From positions 4,516,708-4,580,707 of the forward strand of contig NZ_CP113977.2 of assembly GCF_026870175.2 (NCBI RefSeq): 64,000 bases of DNA. Direction: 5' to 3'. The notes under the pieces are model-generated. The model was not told where the DNA came from. It worked only from the letters and a program-made list of their open reading frames with translations, and ran no database searches. The position numbers and the translations under genes are program-made. The DNA comes from Flavobacterium aestivum (GTDB lineage: Bacteria > Bacteroidota > Bacteroidia > Flavobacteriales > Flavobacteriaceae). Below, in pieces: positions 1 to 9,142 of this stretch (positions are counted from its first letter, which is position 1; every line of letters begins with the position of its first letter).

Positions 1-1337
1 TTTGGAATCGTATCAATTTCTTCAATATAAACTTTTAACAATGAAAGCGCATAAACAAATGCTGGAGCTGCAAGTCGCATGGCGGCATGGTTAATGGTCA
101 GCAGCCAAAAAGCTAGAAAAGACAACAGTAATAAATTTTGACGGCTATCTACAAATAATAATAAAGGAGTAAATAATAAAATCATTAGATCAATTAATCC
201 TAGTGAACCGTGCTCTGCCAACATTCTAGTAATTTCATTATGTGAGGCAACTACGTTCCCAGTTACTTCTTCCCTAATTTCTTTACCTCTTCCCACACCT
301 GCCCCTAAAACCGGGTTATCAAAAAAAATCTGTAACTCAGACTGCATAAGTTCCTCCCTTCCGCTAAATTGACTTTTTTTCTCTCTTCCCGTTGCATCTT
401 GATTAGCATATCGCTTATTAATCAATCCGCCAGTTTGCATAGAACTATACCCCCAAACTCCTAATCCAGCCAAAAAAGATAGTATAATAATCAATCCCAT
501 TTTAGGCTTTGTATTAAGATTAGCCTGAAAATACAGTACTGTCATAAGTAAAAAAATCATCAAAACTGCCGTCATTACTCCTCCTCTGGAAAAAGTAACG
601 ATTCCTCTAAAAGCAAAAACCAAAACAAATCCCGCATTTATTATTTGCAGCAATCTGCTTTTTGAATTTAGCAGCAATTGTACAAAAAAAATAAAAATCC
701 CTAATCCCAATATAGTAGATACTTGATTAGGTCCAAATCCCCCTGAGGTTTCAAAATTTGATTGTGTTCCCGTAACTACATCTCTCACGCTGGGAGTATA
801 TAAAAACAGGTAAACCACTATAGAAACCAAAGGCAAAGAAAAAGTTGTAATTACACCTTTTAATCGGTCAAAAGCAATTTTTCTTTGGTAACAATATATC
901 GAAGAAATTCCCAAACAAACTGGCCCCGAAATATTAAACGCTATTGCCTTTCGGAGATCAGTTTCAAAATTCATAGAAAGGATCGATATAATAATACCTG
1001 GAATTAACAATGTCAAAAAGACCCAATATAAAAAAGCATTTTTTGAAAATCCAGAATAAATCATTCCTAGAAACATAAAAATTAAGATCGAATATTTACC
1101 AAACTCGCTCAAGATTACTCCATCAGTCATTCTCAAAAGCACCTCAACACTAACTACATAGGCTGACATTATAAGTACTTCATTATTTTTGTTTTTCTTT
1201 TTTACAATATAGTAAACGCCAAATACAAATATTATCAAAGTATATACTTTAGAAATGATAGGCAAAACATATACTAATGCCCCAAGAAAAGCATGAAAGA
1301 GTATTAAATAAATATAAGACAGTTCTTCCTTCTTCAT
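1..1337 (-). CDS. O-antigen ligase/polymerase family membrane protein, 3' end cut by window edge
   Basis: An open frame runs leftwards from an ATG at 1337 to the window edge without a stop (445 codons), so the C-terminus is missing. The translation is strongly hydrophobic with many predicted membrane segments. A polar loop at about residues 346-378 carries GVGRGKEIREE followed by SHNEITRMLAEHGSLG, the pattern of the Wzy_C / O-antigen ligase family, where the loop His and Arg act in glycan transfer from undecaprenyl diphosphate. The start lies 1 base downstream of the stop of the preceding glycosyltransferase, so it belongs to the same operon. In an ABC-exporter unit a WaaL-like ligase role is plausible, but a polymerase role cannot be excluded. 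Confidence 0.85.
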   Translation of the reverse strand, partial: MKKEELSYIYLILFHAFLGALVYVLPIISKVYTLIIFVFGVYYIVKKKNKNNEVLIMSAYVVSVEVLLRMTDGVILSEFGKYSILIFMFLGMIYSGFSKNAFLYWVFLTLLIPGIIISILSMNFETDLRKAIAFNISGPVCLGISSIYCYQRKIAFDRLKGVITTFSLPLVSIVVYLFLYTPSVRDVVTGTQSNFETSGGFGPNQVSTILGLGIFIFFVQLLLNSKSRLLQIINAGFVLVFAFRGIVTFSRGGVMTAVLMIFLLMTVLYFQANLNTKPKMGLIIILSFLAGLGVWGYSSMQTGGLINKRYANQDATGREKKSQFSGREELMQSELQIFFDNPVLGAGVGRGKEIREEVTGNVVASHNEITRMLAEHGSLGLIDLMILLFTPLLLFVDSRQNLLLLSFLAFWLLTINHAAMRLAAPAFVYALSLLKVYIEEIDTIP

Positions 1338-1338
1338 T

Positions 1339-2412
1339 TCAACTTTTTTTTAACCAATTTAAATACTTTCTCAATACATTTTCAGCTGAATATTCTGCTT
1401 GAATACAGCTATAAAGAGCATTCCCGAAATCAAATCTCAAAGCCTCGTCCTTTATCAATTCTACTAGAGATTGATAATACAAATCAGGTTCGTTAGAATC
1501 GACAATAAAACCATTCTTCCCATGTTGCACTATCATCGGAATCTCTCCCACTCGTGTAACTACAACTGCTTTTTTATATAATCCATATTCCAAAAGTGCA
1601 ACTGGAAGTCCTTCGGATTGTGAAGTCAAAATAGCAATATCCGATTGTGATAAAATATTCTCTACATCTTGCTTGGAACCATATAGAAACACATTGTTTT
1701 CTAAATCATAATCCATTATTAGCCTTCTAATTTGCTCAGAATATTTATCCTCGAAGTCTTGCCCAACCAAATGAAAAGTCCAATTTGGCTGGAATTGTCT
1801 AAGTTTTCTAGCTACCTCTAACAACAAAAAATGATTTTTTTGTTCTCTTAAATTAGCCAAAGATACAATTCGTCTTCCTTCAACCCCTTTTAGGACTGTA
1901 TCTCCCACAATTCCCATCTCAATCACCGGAAAGTTAGGCAAAAAAATAACGTTTTTAGCTTTTAGTTTCTGCTCCGACCAATCTTTAAGCTTTTGATTTA
2001 CGGCGATAATTCCATTAAAAAAATAAGCTGTCAGTTTCAATACAAAATAAGGTCTAGTTGCTAAAAATTCATTATTACCATAATGATCGTGTCTAATAAT
2101 CGTTAACGATGGTAGGCTCATTTTTAAAAGAAAAGCAAGAAAAAAAGAAGTACTATGTGCATGAACATGAGTAACCTTGTTCTTTAAAACATAAGACCGT
2201 AATCTAAAAAGAGCTGCTGTATCAAGTCGCTTTTTTTTATTCAAAAACAAATAGGAAACATTTGGGTGAATTTGATGCAGTAGAGAACCCTCTTTGCGAG
2301 TAGCAACTAAACCCGAAAATTCAATTTTATCGACCAAAGCATTCGCATAATTTACCGCCATACGCTCAGCTCCTCCTGCATCTAGTGAGTCTATGATTTG
2401 AATAATTCTCAT
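1339..2412 (-). CDS. GT4 family glycosyltransferase
   Basis: A 357-residue GT-B glycosyltransferase of the retaining GT4 type. The N-terminus has the sugar-transferase opening DSLDAGGAERMAVNYAN (about residues 8-24). The C-terminal nucleotide-binding half shows REQKNHFLLLEVARKL and the acidic EX7E-type motif SEGLPVALLEYG near residue 270. Such enzymes add a sugar from a nucleotide donor to a lipid-linked glycan at the inner membrane. The start ATG overlaps the upstream stop by one base (TAATG), indicating translational coupling. Donor and acceptor cannot be told from sequence. Confidence 0.88.
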   Translation of the reverse strand: MRIIQIIDSLDAGGAERMAVNYANALVDKIEFSGLVATRKEGSLLHQIHPNVSYLFLNKKKRLDTAALFRLRSYVLKNKVTHVHAHSTSFFLAFLLKMSLPSLTIIRHDHYGNNEFLATRPYFVLKLTAYFFNGIIAVNQKLKDWSEQKLKAKNVIFLPNFPVIEMGIVGDTVLKGVEGRRIVSLANLREQKNHFLLLEVARKLRQFQPNWTFHLVGQDFEDKYSEQIRRLIMDYDLENNVFLYGSKQDVENILSQSDIAILTSQSEGLPVALLEYGLYKKAVVVTRVGEIPMIVQHGKNGFIVDSNEPDLYYQSLVELIKDEALRFDFGNALYSCIQAEYSAENVLRKYLNWLKKS

Positions 2413-3527
2413 TATAACAATACTTTTTTTATTTCTGCTTCAAAAATATCAAGTGTGTATTTTTGTGACCATTCCGATGCTTTTTTTCTTTTAGCATCAT
2501 AATCAATTTTATTATTTAAAGCAGCTTCTACCTCACGTACATCTTTCTCTAAACTCATTTGTAACAATACTCCTCTTTCTCCATAATTCAGCATAAAAGG
2601 AACACAAGAAACAGCAGTTGCAACTGGGACACATCCCCAAAACATTCCTTCGGCAATTGCTTTTGGCCAACCTTCACTTTGAGAAGGTAAAATTACAAAA
2701 TGACTTTTTTGATATATCTTTTTGATTACTTCTTTTTCCTGATTTCCACATAGGTTGACAAATGTTGCTATCCCCCTTGAACTAATATATTGTTCTAAAT
2801 AATCTCTCTCGACTCCTTCACCATACAATTCCAAACTCACGTTATAACCTTTTTGCCATAAACCTTCTACCAACTGAATAGCATACAATGGTTTTTTCCC
2901 TTTTGATAAGGTTCCTACAAATACAAAATTAATTACCCCTTTTAAATCCAATGGTTTAATTAATTCTTTTTCTTTTTCAGAATAAGAAGCTGTAAAAAAA
3001 GGAAGAATATTTTTAGTACTTCCTTGCCATACTCCATAAACTAAAACCTGCATATTGCGGGTCAAAAAAGTGTTACTCAAAATCCACTTTTGCAAACAAT
3101 AACTCCAAGGCTGTTTTGATTTTGGATCCCAATTTCCAGCATACTTGGCCGTTTTAGGTTTACTGGGAAATAAAATTTGAACCAAACATCCCAACAAACC
3201 AATATTGCCGGGACAACGCAAATGTATATGATCAGCTTCTTTCATGGCCTTAAAAATTTGCCAACTTATTTTTGGGATTTTTAAAATCGCATTACAAATG
3301 GATTTAAAACCCAATAGATTAATATTCTCAATCTTGAAAAACTTAATATTCTCTTGATTATATGGACTATCAATTGCCGTATTTGAAGCTTGAATAATAG
3401 GCGCAACAATAATTACCTCATCAACATATTTTGACCAAACATTCATTTCACGAACATAAGGAGCATAACCAAAATACTGGTTATTCTTTTTGATATGATT
3501 GACATGGGTAATAATTGTAAAAATCAT
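2412..3527 (-). CDS. GT4 family glycosyltransferase
   Basis: A 371-residue GT-B enzyme. The C-terminal domain begins near residue 200 with FVFVGTLSKGKKPLYAIQ and carries the EX7E-type motif QSEGWPKAIAEGMFWGCVPV near residue 285, typical of GT4. The N-terminal acceptor domain is less conserved and includes HLRCPGNIGLLG. It sits between two other glycosyltransferases with a one-base stop/start overlap downstream and a 10-base gap upstream. Its likely role is sugar addition during assembly of the glycan made by the left-hand unit. The sugar is unknown. Confidence 0.86.
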   Translation of the reverse strand: MIFTIITHVNHIKKNNQYFGYAPYVREMNVWSKYVDEVIIVAPIIQASNTAIDSPYNQENIKFFKIENINLLGFKSICNAILKIPKISWQIFKAMKEADHIHLRCPGNIGLLGCLVQILFPSKPKTAKYAGNWDPKSKQPWSYCLQKWILSNTFLTRNMQVLVYGVWQGSTKNILPFFTASYSEKEKELIKPLDLKGVINFVFVGTLSKGKKPLYAIQLVEGLWQKGYNVSLELYGEGVERDYLEQYISSRGIATFVNLCGNQEKEVIKKIYQKSHFVILPSQSEGWPKAIAEGMFWGCVPVATAVSCVPFMLNYGERGVLLQMSLEKDVREVEAALNNKIDYDAKRKKASEWSQKYTLDIFEAEIKKVLL

Positions 3528-3537
3528 TACTTTTGGA

Positions 3538-4542
3538 TTAAATCGTTTTGTCTACAATAGATAATATTCTCTTAATGTAATTTCGAGGATGTAAATAATT
3601 ATCACTCCAAATTAAATTATTATGTCCCATTTCCAGATATTTATTTTCATTAAGCAAATATTCGATTTTTTCAGGCAACTCCATATAAGAGCTGCGAGAA
3701 CTTAATTTTTCGTAATTTACATGCTCATCAAATTTATCTATAGAAACATTTAATGGAGTTGTTATAACAGCTTTTCCAAACAATAAATATTCGCCAATTT
3801 TCCATCCCGGAGTGTCTTTAAGACCATCATCGGCAATACAAATATTATAATTATTTAACATGTTAAAATAATTGTTTTTATTTGAACATTTAGAATCTAA
3901 TAATAAATCCGGAGCTAGTTGTTTAGACAGATGATCAGCAAATAAACCTACCGAAGCATTTTTAAATGTCTTTTTTATAATACGACAAGCATTAATTCTA
4001 AACTCATTTTGATTTCTTCTACGTTCTTTCTCATCTTCATCTGAATGATTATCAGGATTCCACAATCTTGTTTGAAAAATAATATTACCTCCAAAATCGA
4101 TTTCTCTTTTAGGGTATCTTTTAATATCTAAAACAGCATGTGATGAATTTGTAAATATCGAAAACCTGTCTAATGCCCTTATTACTTCTGTTCTGCTACT
4201 CCTATCAAATAAAAAATCTGATTTTAAATTCAGAAGCAATAAATGACTTTTATATGCCATTGGGACATTAAAATTTAATGGATATACATTAGCAATTTTA
4301 TCTTTAGGAAGCAGTGATCTTTTAAAATAATAATCAAATTTTTCAGGAATATCTATAAATTTAGTATCATCAGAATAATCAAAAAAAACAGTCTTATTAT
4401 CGATATATAAAACTGCACCATTAAATTTTATATTATTGTTTCGAATAATGTCAACATTTATTTTCTCTATTTTGCAAAAATAAAAGTAGGAATATATGAG
4501 CTGATTTAAATGATGTGTCCAAGATGAAAATTCTAATTTCAT
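3538..4542 (-). CDS. Probable GT-B type glycosyltransferase, weakly recognised
   Basis: I place the start at 4542 (MKLEFSS..., 334 residues). A longer frame reaching 4614 would overlap the upstream gene by 56 bases and adds a peptide with no family character. No family is firmly recognised. The C-terminal part (about residues 245-300) contains CIADDGLKDTPGWKIGEYL followed by a segment reading FGKAVITTPL, which resembles the donor-binding end of GT-B glycosyltransferases, where a surveyed weak site is followed by a Gly-Glu-Tyr helix. It lies inside a run of glycosyltransferases, which supports the call. Substrate unknown. Confidence 0.6.
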   Translation of the reverse strand: MKLEFSSWTHHLNQLIYSYFYFCKIEKINVDIIRNNNIKFNGAVLYIDNKTVFFDYSDDTKFIDIPEKFDYYFKRSLLPKDKIANVYPLNFNVPMAYKSHLLLLNLKSDFLFDRSSRTEVIRALDRFSIFTNSSHAVLDIKRYPKREIDFGGNIIFQTRLWNPDNHSDEDEKERRRNQNEFRINACRIIKKTFKNASVGLFADHLSKQLAPDLLLDSKCSNKNNYFNMLNNYNICIADDGLKDTPGWKIGEYLLFGKAVITTPLNVSIDKFDEHVNYEKLSSRSSYMELPEKIEYLLNENKYLEMGHNNLIWSDNYLHPRNYIKRILSIVDKTI

Positions 4543-4558
4543 AATTGTTATTTTTACA

Positions 4559-5569
4559 TTATAGTAAATTATTTGAAAAAATTGGTTTATTAAATAACAA
4601 ACTCCACCACCCAACTGTTCTTCCTAATGCTTCCGTAACAGCTCCTTTTTTATTACTGTCATTAATTACATTAGTAAATCTAATTAATATCAGCAAAATA
4701 GTTATAGCATTCCATTTGTATCGATCTTTAAAACTTGGGGTTGGGTTCTTTATTCTCCATACATACCAACCATTTCTTACTACCATTTTACCGTATTTAT
4801 ACTGATTGGGACGTCCAGACTCAGCGTGATAGTGTGATAATTGAGCTGCAGTGTTCAAATACAAATTTCCGCTTTTTGAAACTCTTAAAGTAAAATCGGC
4901 ATCCTCATATAAACCGTAACCTTCAAAATAATTAGAAAACGAAAACTTTTCAAAAACAGACTTTCTAAAAGACGAAACCCCACCCATTAATTGCTCTACC
5001 TGGTATATCTTATTACTTGAAGGCAAAAAACCAACGCTTCTTCCGTGAGAAAAAGAAGGAGAAAATCCTGGCGGGCAATCACTATCTAATTTAAGTTTTT
5101 TTCTTAAAATAAACCTACTACCATCTTTACGTTTCCATCCATCAAAATAAAATTCATTCAATTTAGGCATATAATTGACACCAACACACTCCCATTTCGT
5201 TTCATTATTAATGTACCCTCCAACTCCTAAAGCTTCAGGAAATAATTTGTATGTTTCTAATAAATTTTTAAAATAATCTGGTTCAAGAACAGTATCATCA
5301 TCCAAAAAACAAATAACTTCCATTTCACTTCCAACTCTTTTGACTCCATAATTTCTTTGTTTGGTCAGACCTCTATGTTCTGCTGGAACAAAAAAATAAT
5401 CTAGGTGCTTAAATTGATTTTCTTTTAGAATAACTTCTGTTTCTACATTAGTTGAACCATCAATAATCAGAATTTCATCCGGATATAGACTTTGTTCCTT
5501 AACCGACTCTAATAATTTCAGTAAGGGTTTAGGCCGCATGTAAGTACAAATGATTAAAGAAAATTTCAT
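4559..5569 (-). CDS. GT2 family glycosyltransferase
   Basis: A 336-residue GT-A enzyme of the GT2 family. It opens with FSLIICTYMRPKPLLKLLES, has the metal-binding DxD-type motif FLDDDTVLEPDYF near residue 90, and a C-terminal acceptor/catalytic segment with GYGLYEDADFTLRV near residue 217. This last pattern is common in inverting transferases of bacterial capsules. It probably acts on the cytoplasmic side of the inner membrane on a lipid-linked glycan. The gene is 3 bases downstream of the next glycosyltransferase gene, consistent with one operon. Confidence 0.87.
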   Translation of the reverse strand: MKFSLIICTYMRPKPLLKLLESVKEQSLYPDEILIIDGSTNVETEVILKENQFKHLDYFFVPAEHRGLTKQRNYGVKRVGSEMEVICFLDDDTVLEPDYFKNLLETYKLFPEALGVGGYINNETKWECVGVNYMPKLNEFYFDGWKRKDGSRFILRKKLKLDSDCPPGFSPSFSHGRSVGFLPSSNKIYQVEQLMGGVSSFRKSVFEKFSFSNYFEGYGLYEDADFTLRVSKSGNLYLNTAAQLSHYHAESGRPNQYKYGKMVVRNGWYVWRIKNPTPSFKDRYKWNAITILLILIRFTNVINDSNKKGAVTEALGRTVGWWSLLFNKPIFSNNLL

Positions 5570-5572
5570 ATT

Positions 5573-7108
5573 TTATAATTTTAATTCATTTGCCCAAAAA
5601 ACACTTTTTTTCCACTGCTTATTGAAGTGATTTAAATAACGAATTGGGTTTTTATTATTTTGATGTTTATAATATTTTAAAAACAATGTTGTTTTATATC
5701 TTCTTATTTGTTCTTTACAATTATACTTGAGTTTCACATACATAATTGTAGGTGAAGGTTTGGGTTGTATCTCTTCTTTACTCCATATAAAAGTTGGTTT
5801 TATTCTAAATCCGCCTATTGGGGCTTTTAGATGCAAAATACTTATCTCGGGAAAAGAAATTACATCTACTCCTAAATTACGCAATTGTAGCCCAAAATCA
5901 GTATCTTCTCCATATCCAAATTCTAAACATTTATCAAAAGACACTTTATTTAGCAAATCAGCTTTTAAAAAACTATTTCCCGATCCAAAGATACTCGACT
6001 GATGAATATTTAAATTATGTTTATGTTCATTTACTTGCAGATAAGCAGTTGATAAACTTAAAATACCGTATTGCTTAATCCCCTTAAACACCTTATCAAT
6101 CAAATCCGATTCAAATCTATTGTCATCATCATTCAAGAATACCCATTCGCTTTCTACTTGACTTAATGCCAAATTTCTTGCATTACAGGCACCTGCTTGA
6201 TGTATAAAAGTATGCTTTATAACAAAAGGCCAAACCTCATTGTTTATATAATCTAATTCAGAAACGCTTCCGATAGCTGGATTTTGCTCCACTATAATTA
6301 CATTAATTGGCAAATGCGTTTGTATTGCTAAATCCTTCAAAACGTCATATAAATGATCCTTTCTCCCAATAGTGGGAATGATAACATCTATAGTGGGATT
6401 AACTATAACTGCAAGAGAGGAATTGACTTCAATAGCACTTATATCCGTTTTATTTTTTTTCCTGTTCTTAAAAAAATAAGCATATAGAAATGCTGCAAAA
6501 TGAAATTGTCGCTCATAAATGATTAAATTTAAAAACAACATTACTATCCACCTCTTTTTATAATGCTGCCTTATAAATTTAAAAAGAGTAAAAACAGAAG
6601 CTTTGGGTGAAGAAACTAAAAAATGTTTTTTTAATAATTTAGGTTCAGAATAACATAATAAACCCAGTGGCTTACAAACTTTGGCAATTGAATTTAAATA
6701 ATAATCAAAATTTGAATCCTGCTTTATTGCCTTGTTAGTGGCTATTAATGTTGAAGCGTAAATAACTCCCACCAAACTACTCATTTGCCAGGTAGGATAT
6801 GTTACTTTTTTATTTATTTTAATAAACAAAGATTCCTCTACATAGCCTATTTTTGGACCAAAATAATTTCTTTCATTCGGATTATAGGAAAGCATCATCT
6901 TATTGTGATGCATTATTGTATCAAGCTCTTCCAAATTAAAGGCTTCTTGATACTCTTCATGACACCAAACCAATTTTGATTCTGGAAAACGTTGAGCCAA
7001 TTGCATTAAACCAAAAGCAATAGGCTTATTTTTAGCAACAGCTATTTCATTTTTATCATCTGAAAGAACTTTAGTAATCCTATTCTTTTTATGGTATACT
7101 ACAATCAA
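5573..7108 (-). CDS. Two-part glycosyltransferase with C-terminal GT2 domain
   Basis: At 511 residues this is much longer than a simple GT2 enzyme. A GT2 domain begins near residue 237 (VNPTIDVIIPTIGRK), with VFLNDDDNRFESDLI as the DxD region and EFGYGEDTDFGLQLRNLG as the catalytic segment. The first ~230 residues form a separate domain I cannot assign. It contains KPIAFGLMQLAQRFPESKL, TYPTWQMSSLVG and a basic, partly hydrophobic stretch near residues 180-215 that may contact the membrane. The N-terminal part could be a degenerate second transferase domain. The gene sits 2 bases downstream of the adjacent GT4 gene. Confidence 0.78.
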   Translation of the reverse strand: MIVVYHKKNRITKVLSDDKNEIAVAKNKPIAFGLMQLAQRFPESKLVWCHEEYQEAFNLEELDTIMHHNKMMLSYNPNERNYFGPKIGYVEESLFIKINKKVTYPTWQMSSLVGVIYASTLIATNKAIKQDSNFDYYLNSIAKVCKPLGLLCYSEPKLLKKHFLVSSPKASVFTLFKFIRQHYKKRWIVMLFLNLIIYERQFHFAAFLYAYFFKNRKKNKTDISAIEVNSSLAVIVNPTIDVIIPTIGRKDHLYDVLKDLAIQTHLPINVIIVEQNPAIGSVSELDYINNEVWPFVIKHTFIHQAGACNARNLALSQVESEWVFLNDDDNRFESDLIDKVFKGIKQYGILSLSTAYLQVNEHKHNLNIHQSSIFGSGNSFLKADLLNKVSFDKCLEFGYGEDTDFGLQLRNLGVDVISFPEISILHLKAPIGGFRIKPTFIWSKEEIQPKPSPTIMYVKLKYNCKEQIRRYKTTLFLKYYKHQNNKNPIRYLNHFNKQWKKSVFWANELKL

Positions 7109-7110
7109 AA

Positions 7111-8256
7111 TTAGTCTATTATTGATTTATAAAAATCTACATTTTGCCCAACTATTTTTTCAATATTAAAAACAGTGTCAACTTTTATTCTTGCTGCTTT
7201 TCCGATAATAGAACATAAAAAATCGTCTTGCAACAATCCTACTATTTTATCGGCAAACCTATCATGATCTTTTGGGGAAACCAAATAACCACTTTCACCA
7301 TCAACAATTAATTCTTGAGCCCAACCAATGCTGCTATTCACAACTGATTTTTGCAACGCCATGGATTCAATCGTTACCATTCCTAAAGTCTCTGCGAAAG
7401 TTGGAAAAATACAAACATGTGCTTTCTTCAAATATTCTTTTACTTCTTGATATGGGATTTTCCCTAAATAAGAAATGTGGTTTAAATCTTCTTTATCAAA
7501 TTCATGTTGCACTAATTCCCAAGTCGATTTAGAGTTGGTTTGTACATCAAAAGAGTCACTTCCTATTAAAACCAATTGTGCATCAGGAAATTTGTCCCTA
7601 ACTCTCTTAAAAATAGCAGGCAATTCAAGCACTCCTTTTTTCCGAATAATAGTGCCGATATATAAAATTAACCCTTTCTCATAAACCGAAGGGTTCATAT
7701 TTTGAAATTGATCTAGTTCTAACCCATGATGTATGGTTTGAATTGTTTTGTCTTTTATTCCAAAAAGCTTCATTGACAGTTCTCCTGCAAAATAAGTTGG
7801 CGCAATAAAAGCCTTAGCTTTATTAATTGCCCATTTTTCAAACCAAAAATTCTTAAGCTTTTGTTTTCTTCCTTCCAAATGACAAAAATAAGTATCACTT
7901 CCATGGAAACGAATTACAACCGGTACTTTTAAATTCATAAATGCTGTTATTCCTGTCCAATCGGGTGCTTCAACCAAATCTATTGTATCAGAAACAATGT
8001 ATTTATTCAGATAGTTTTGAATATATTTTCGATGAAAATACCAGCCAAACCCCTTATACTTTTGATTTTTTATCAAATGTATTTTCACCCCTTCTTCTAG
8101 AAAAACTACATCTTCATCTTGTCCATAAACAAAAACTGAAACCTGTATTCCTTTTTTAATCAAAGCCACAACTAGGTTCTTGATACTCGTACCGATTCCT
8201 GCTGCATATAGTATGCGCTCATGTGGATATTCTGGAGTTAAAAAAGCAATGTGCAT
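7111..8256 (-). CDS. GT4 family glycosyltransferase
   Basis: A 381-residue GT4 enzyme. The N-terminus MHIAFLTPEYPHE and GIGTSIKNLV loop match the GT4 glycine-rich acceptor-domain start. The middle has RFHGSDTYFCHLEGR. The C-terminal donor domain starts near residue 198 (LILYIGTIIRKKGVLELP) and includes PTFAETLGMVTIESMALQK, the EX7E catalytic pair, near residue 288. A retaining transfer from a nucleotide sugar to a growing lipid-linked glycan is the expected role. It is packed 2 bases from the downstream gene and 4 bases from the SGNH-like gene upstream. Confidence 0.9.
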   Translation of the reverse strand: MHIAFLTPEYPHERILYAAGIGTSIKNLVVALIKKGIQVSVFVYGQDEDVVFLEEGVKIHLIKNQKYKGFGWYFHRKYIQNYLNKYIVSDTIDLVEAPDWTGITAFMNLKVPVVIRFHGSDTYFCHLEGRKQKLKNFWFEKWAINKAKAFIAPTYFAGELSMKLFGIKDKTIQTIHHGLELDQFQNMNPSVYEKGLILYIGTIIRKKGVLELPAIFKRVRDKFPDAQLVLIGSDSFDVQTNSKSTWELVQHEFDKEDLNHISYLGKIPYQEVKEYLKKAHVCIFPTFAETLGMVTIESMALQKSVVNSSIGWAQELIVDGESGYLVSPKDHDRFADKIVGLLQDDFLCSIIGKAARIKVDTVFNIEKIVGQNVDFYKSIID

Positions 8257-8260
8257 GTTT

Positions 8261-9142
8261 CTATTTATTAAAAAAATCTTTCAAAACTCTAGCCGTAAAC
8301 AATCTTGCTCCTGTATCATTCATGTGTCCGCAAGAAGAAAAATATTTATTCTCTATAACCACATTTTCATAATTATGAATTTCTGGATATTTTTTTTTAA
8401 CCTTATCAAAATAATTCATTCCAACAACATTTTCGCACATTGGCGTCATTAGTGCTATAAAATTAATCTTATTTTTTTTACAGATGTTTTTAATTTCTTC
8501 ATAATATCTATTGTGAGGCAAAGGATTTAGATTGACAATATTATTTTTCATATTGCCATTTTTGTGCTTTACTAACGGATAATAACCTAAATTATTCAAG
8601 GTACTTGTTCTTTCTTCCTTCATAATTTTATAAACTTCTCTTGAACCAATTTTAGTTTCATATTTTACATATCTGTAAAATGGAATATAATATAATTCAT
8701 TAAAATTTTCCTGAGACATAAAATGATCTTTTATAATCTCTGAATTATGAATATAAGGTAAAAACAATGCTGAAACACCTTCAGATTCTTTGTCATTAGA
8801 AAGATTTAGATCGGCTTCGAGAATTAGATTTTTAATCTCATATTTTTTTTCAATCATTAATTTTAATAACAGTGAAGCTTCAAACAAATGCCCACCGCTC
8901 ATACCATAATTAAACGTTTTTAATCCTTTGTCTTCAAACATTTGTGCTACAAAATGATTATTGGCACGAGACGAACCCAGAATCACAACATCATATTTTT
9001 GAGGCTTTGAATTAAAAACGGTTTCTATTTTCCCTCTATTTTTAGATTGAAGAAAAACATACGTATAAAGTCCGTCCAGAGCAATTGCAATTAAGACAAT
9101 TACAAAGAAAATTTTGGCTGTATAAATTAAAAAACGTTTCAT
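8261..9142 (-). CDS. Membrane-anchored SGNH/DltD-like protein, partner of MBOAT acyltransferase
   Basis: A 293-residue protein with one N-terminal membrane helix (about residues 4-24) and the remainder predicted outside the membrane. The segment YDVVILGSSRANNH (residues 50-63) resembles the GDS/GSSR nucleophile block of SGNH-type proteins such as DltD and AlgJ/AlgX, and the C-terminus has GHMNDTGARLF (about 272-282), resembling the His-containing block V. The usual Asp three residues before that His is Ser here, so catalysis is uncertain. Its ATG overlaps the stop of the MBOAT gene. MBOAT plus SGNH-like pairs O-acylate exported polysaccharides, which is the inferred role. Confidence 0.7.
   Translation of the reverse strand: MKRFLIYTAKIFFVIVLIAIALDGLYTYVFLQSKNRGKIETVFNSKPQKYDVVILGSSRANNHFVAQMFEDKGLKTFNYGMSGGHLFEASLLLKLMIEKKYEIKNLILEADLNLSNDKESEGVSALFLPYIHNSEIIKDHFMSQENFNELYYIPFYRYVKYETKIGSREVYKIMKEERTSTLNNLGYYPLVKHKNGNMKNNIVNLNPLPHNRYYEEIKNICKKNKINFIALMTPMCENVVGMNYFDKVKKKYPEIHNYENVVIENKYFSSCGHMNDTGARLFTARVLKDFFNK

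Noticed and set aside
4543..4614. N-terminal extension of the probable GT-B gene at 3538-4542
   Set aside because: The extension overlaps the preceding GT2 gene and looks like out-of-frame reading of its end; the downstream ATG at 4542 begins a sensible protein.
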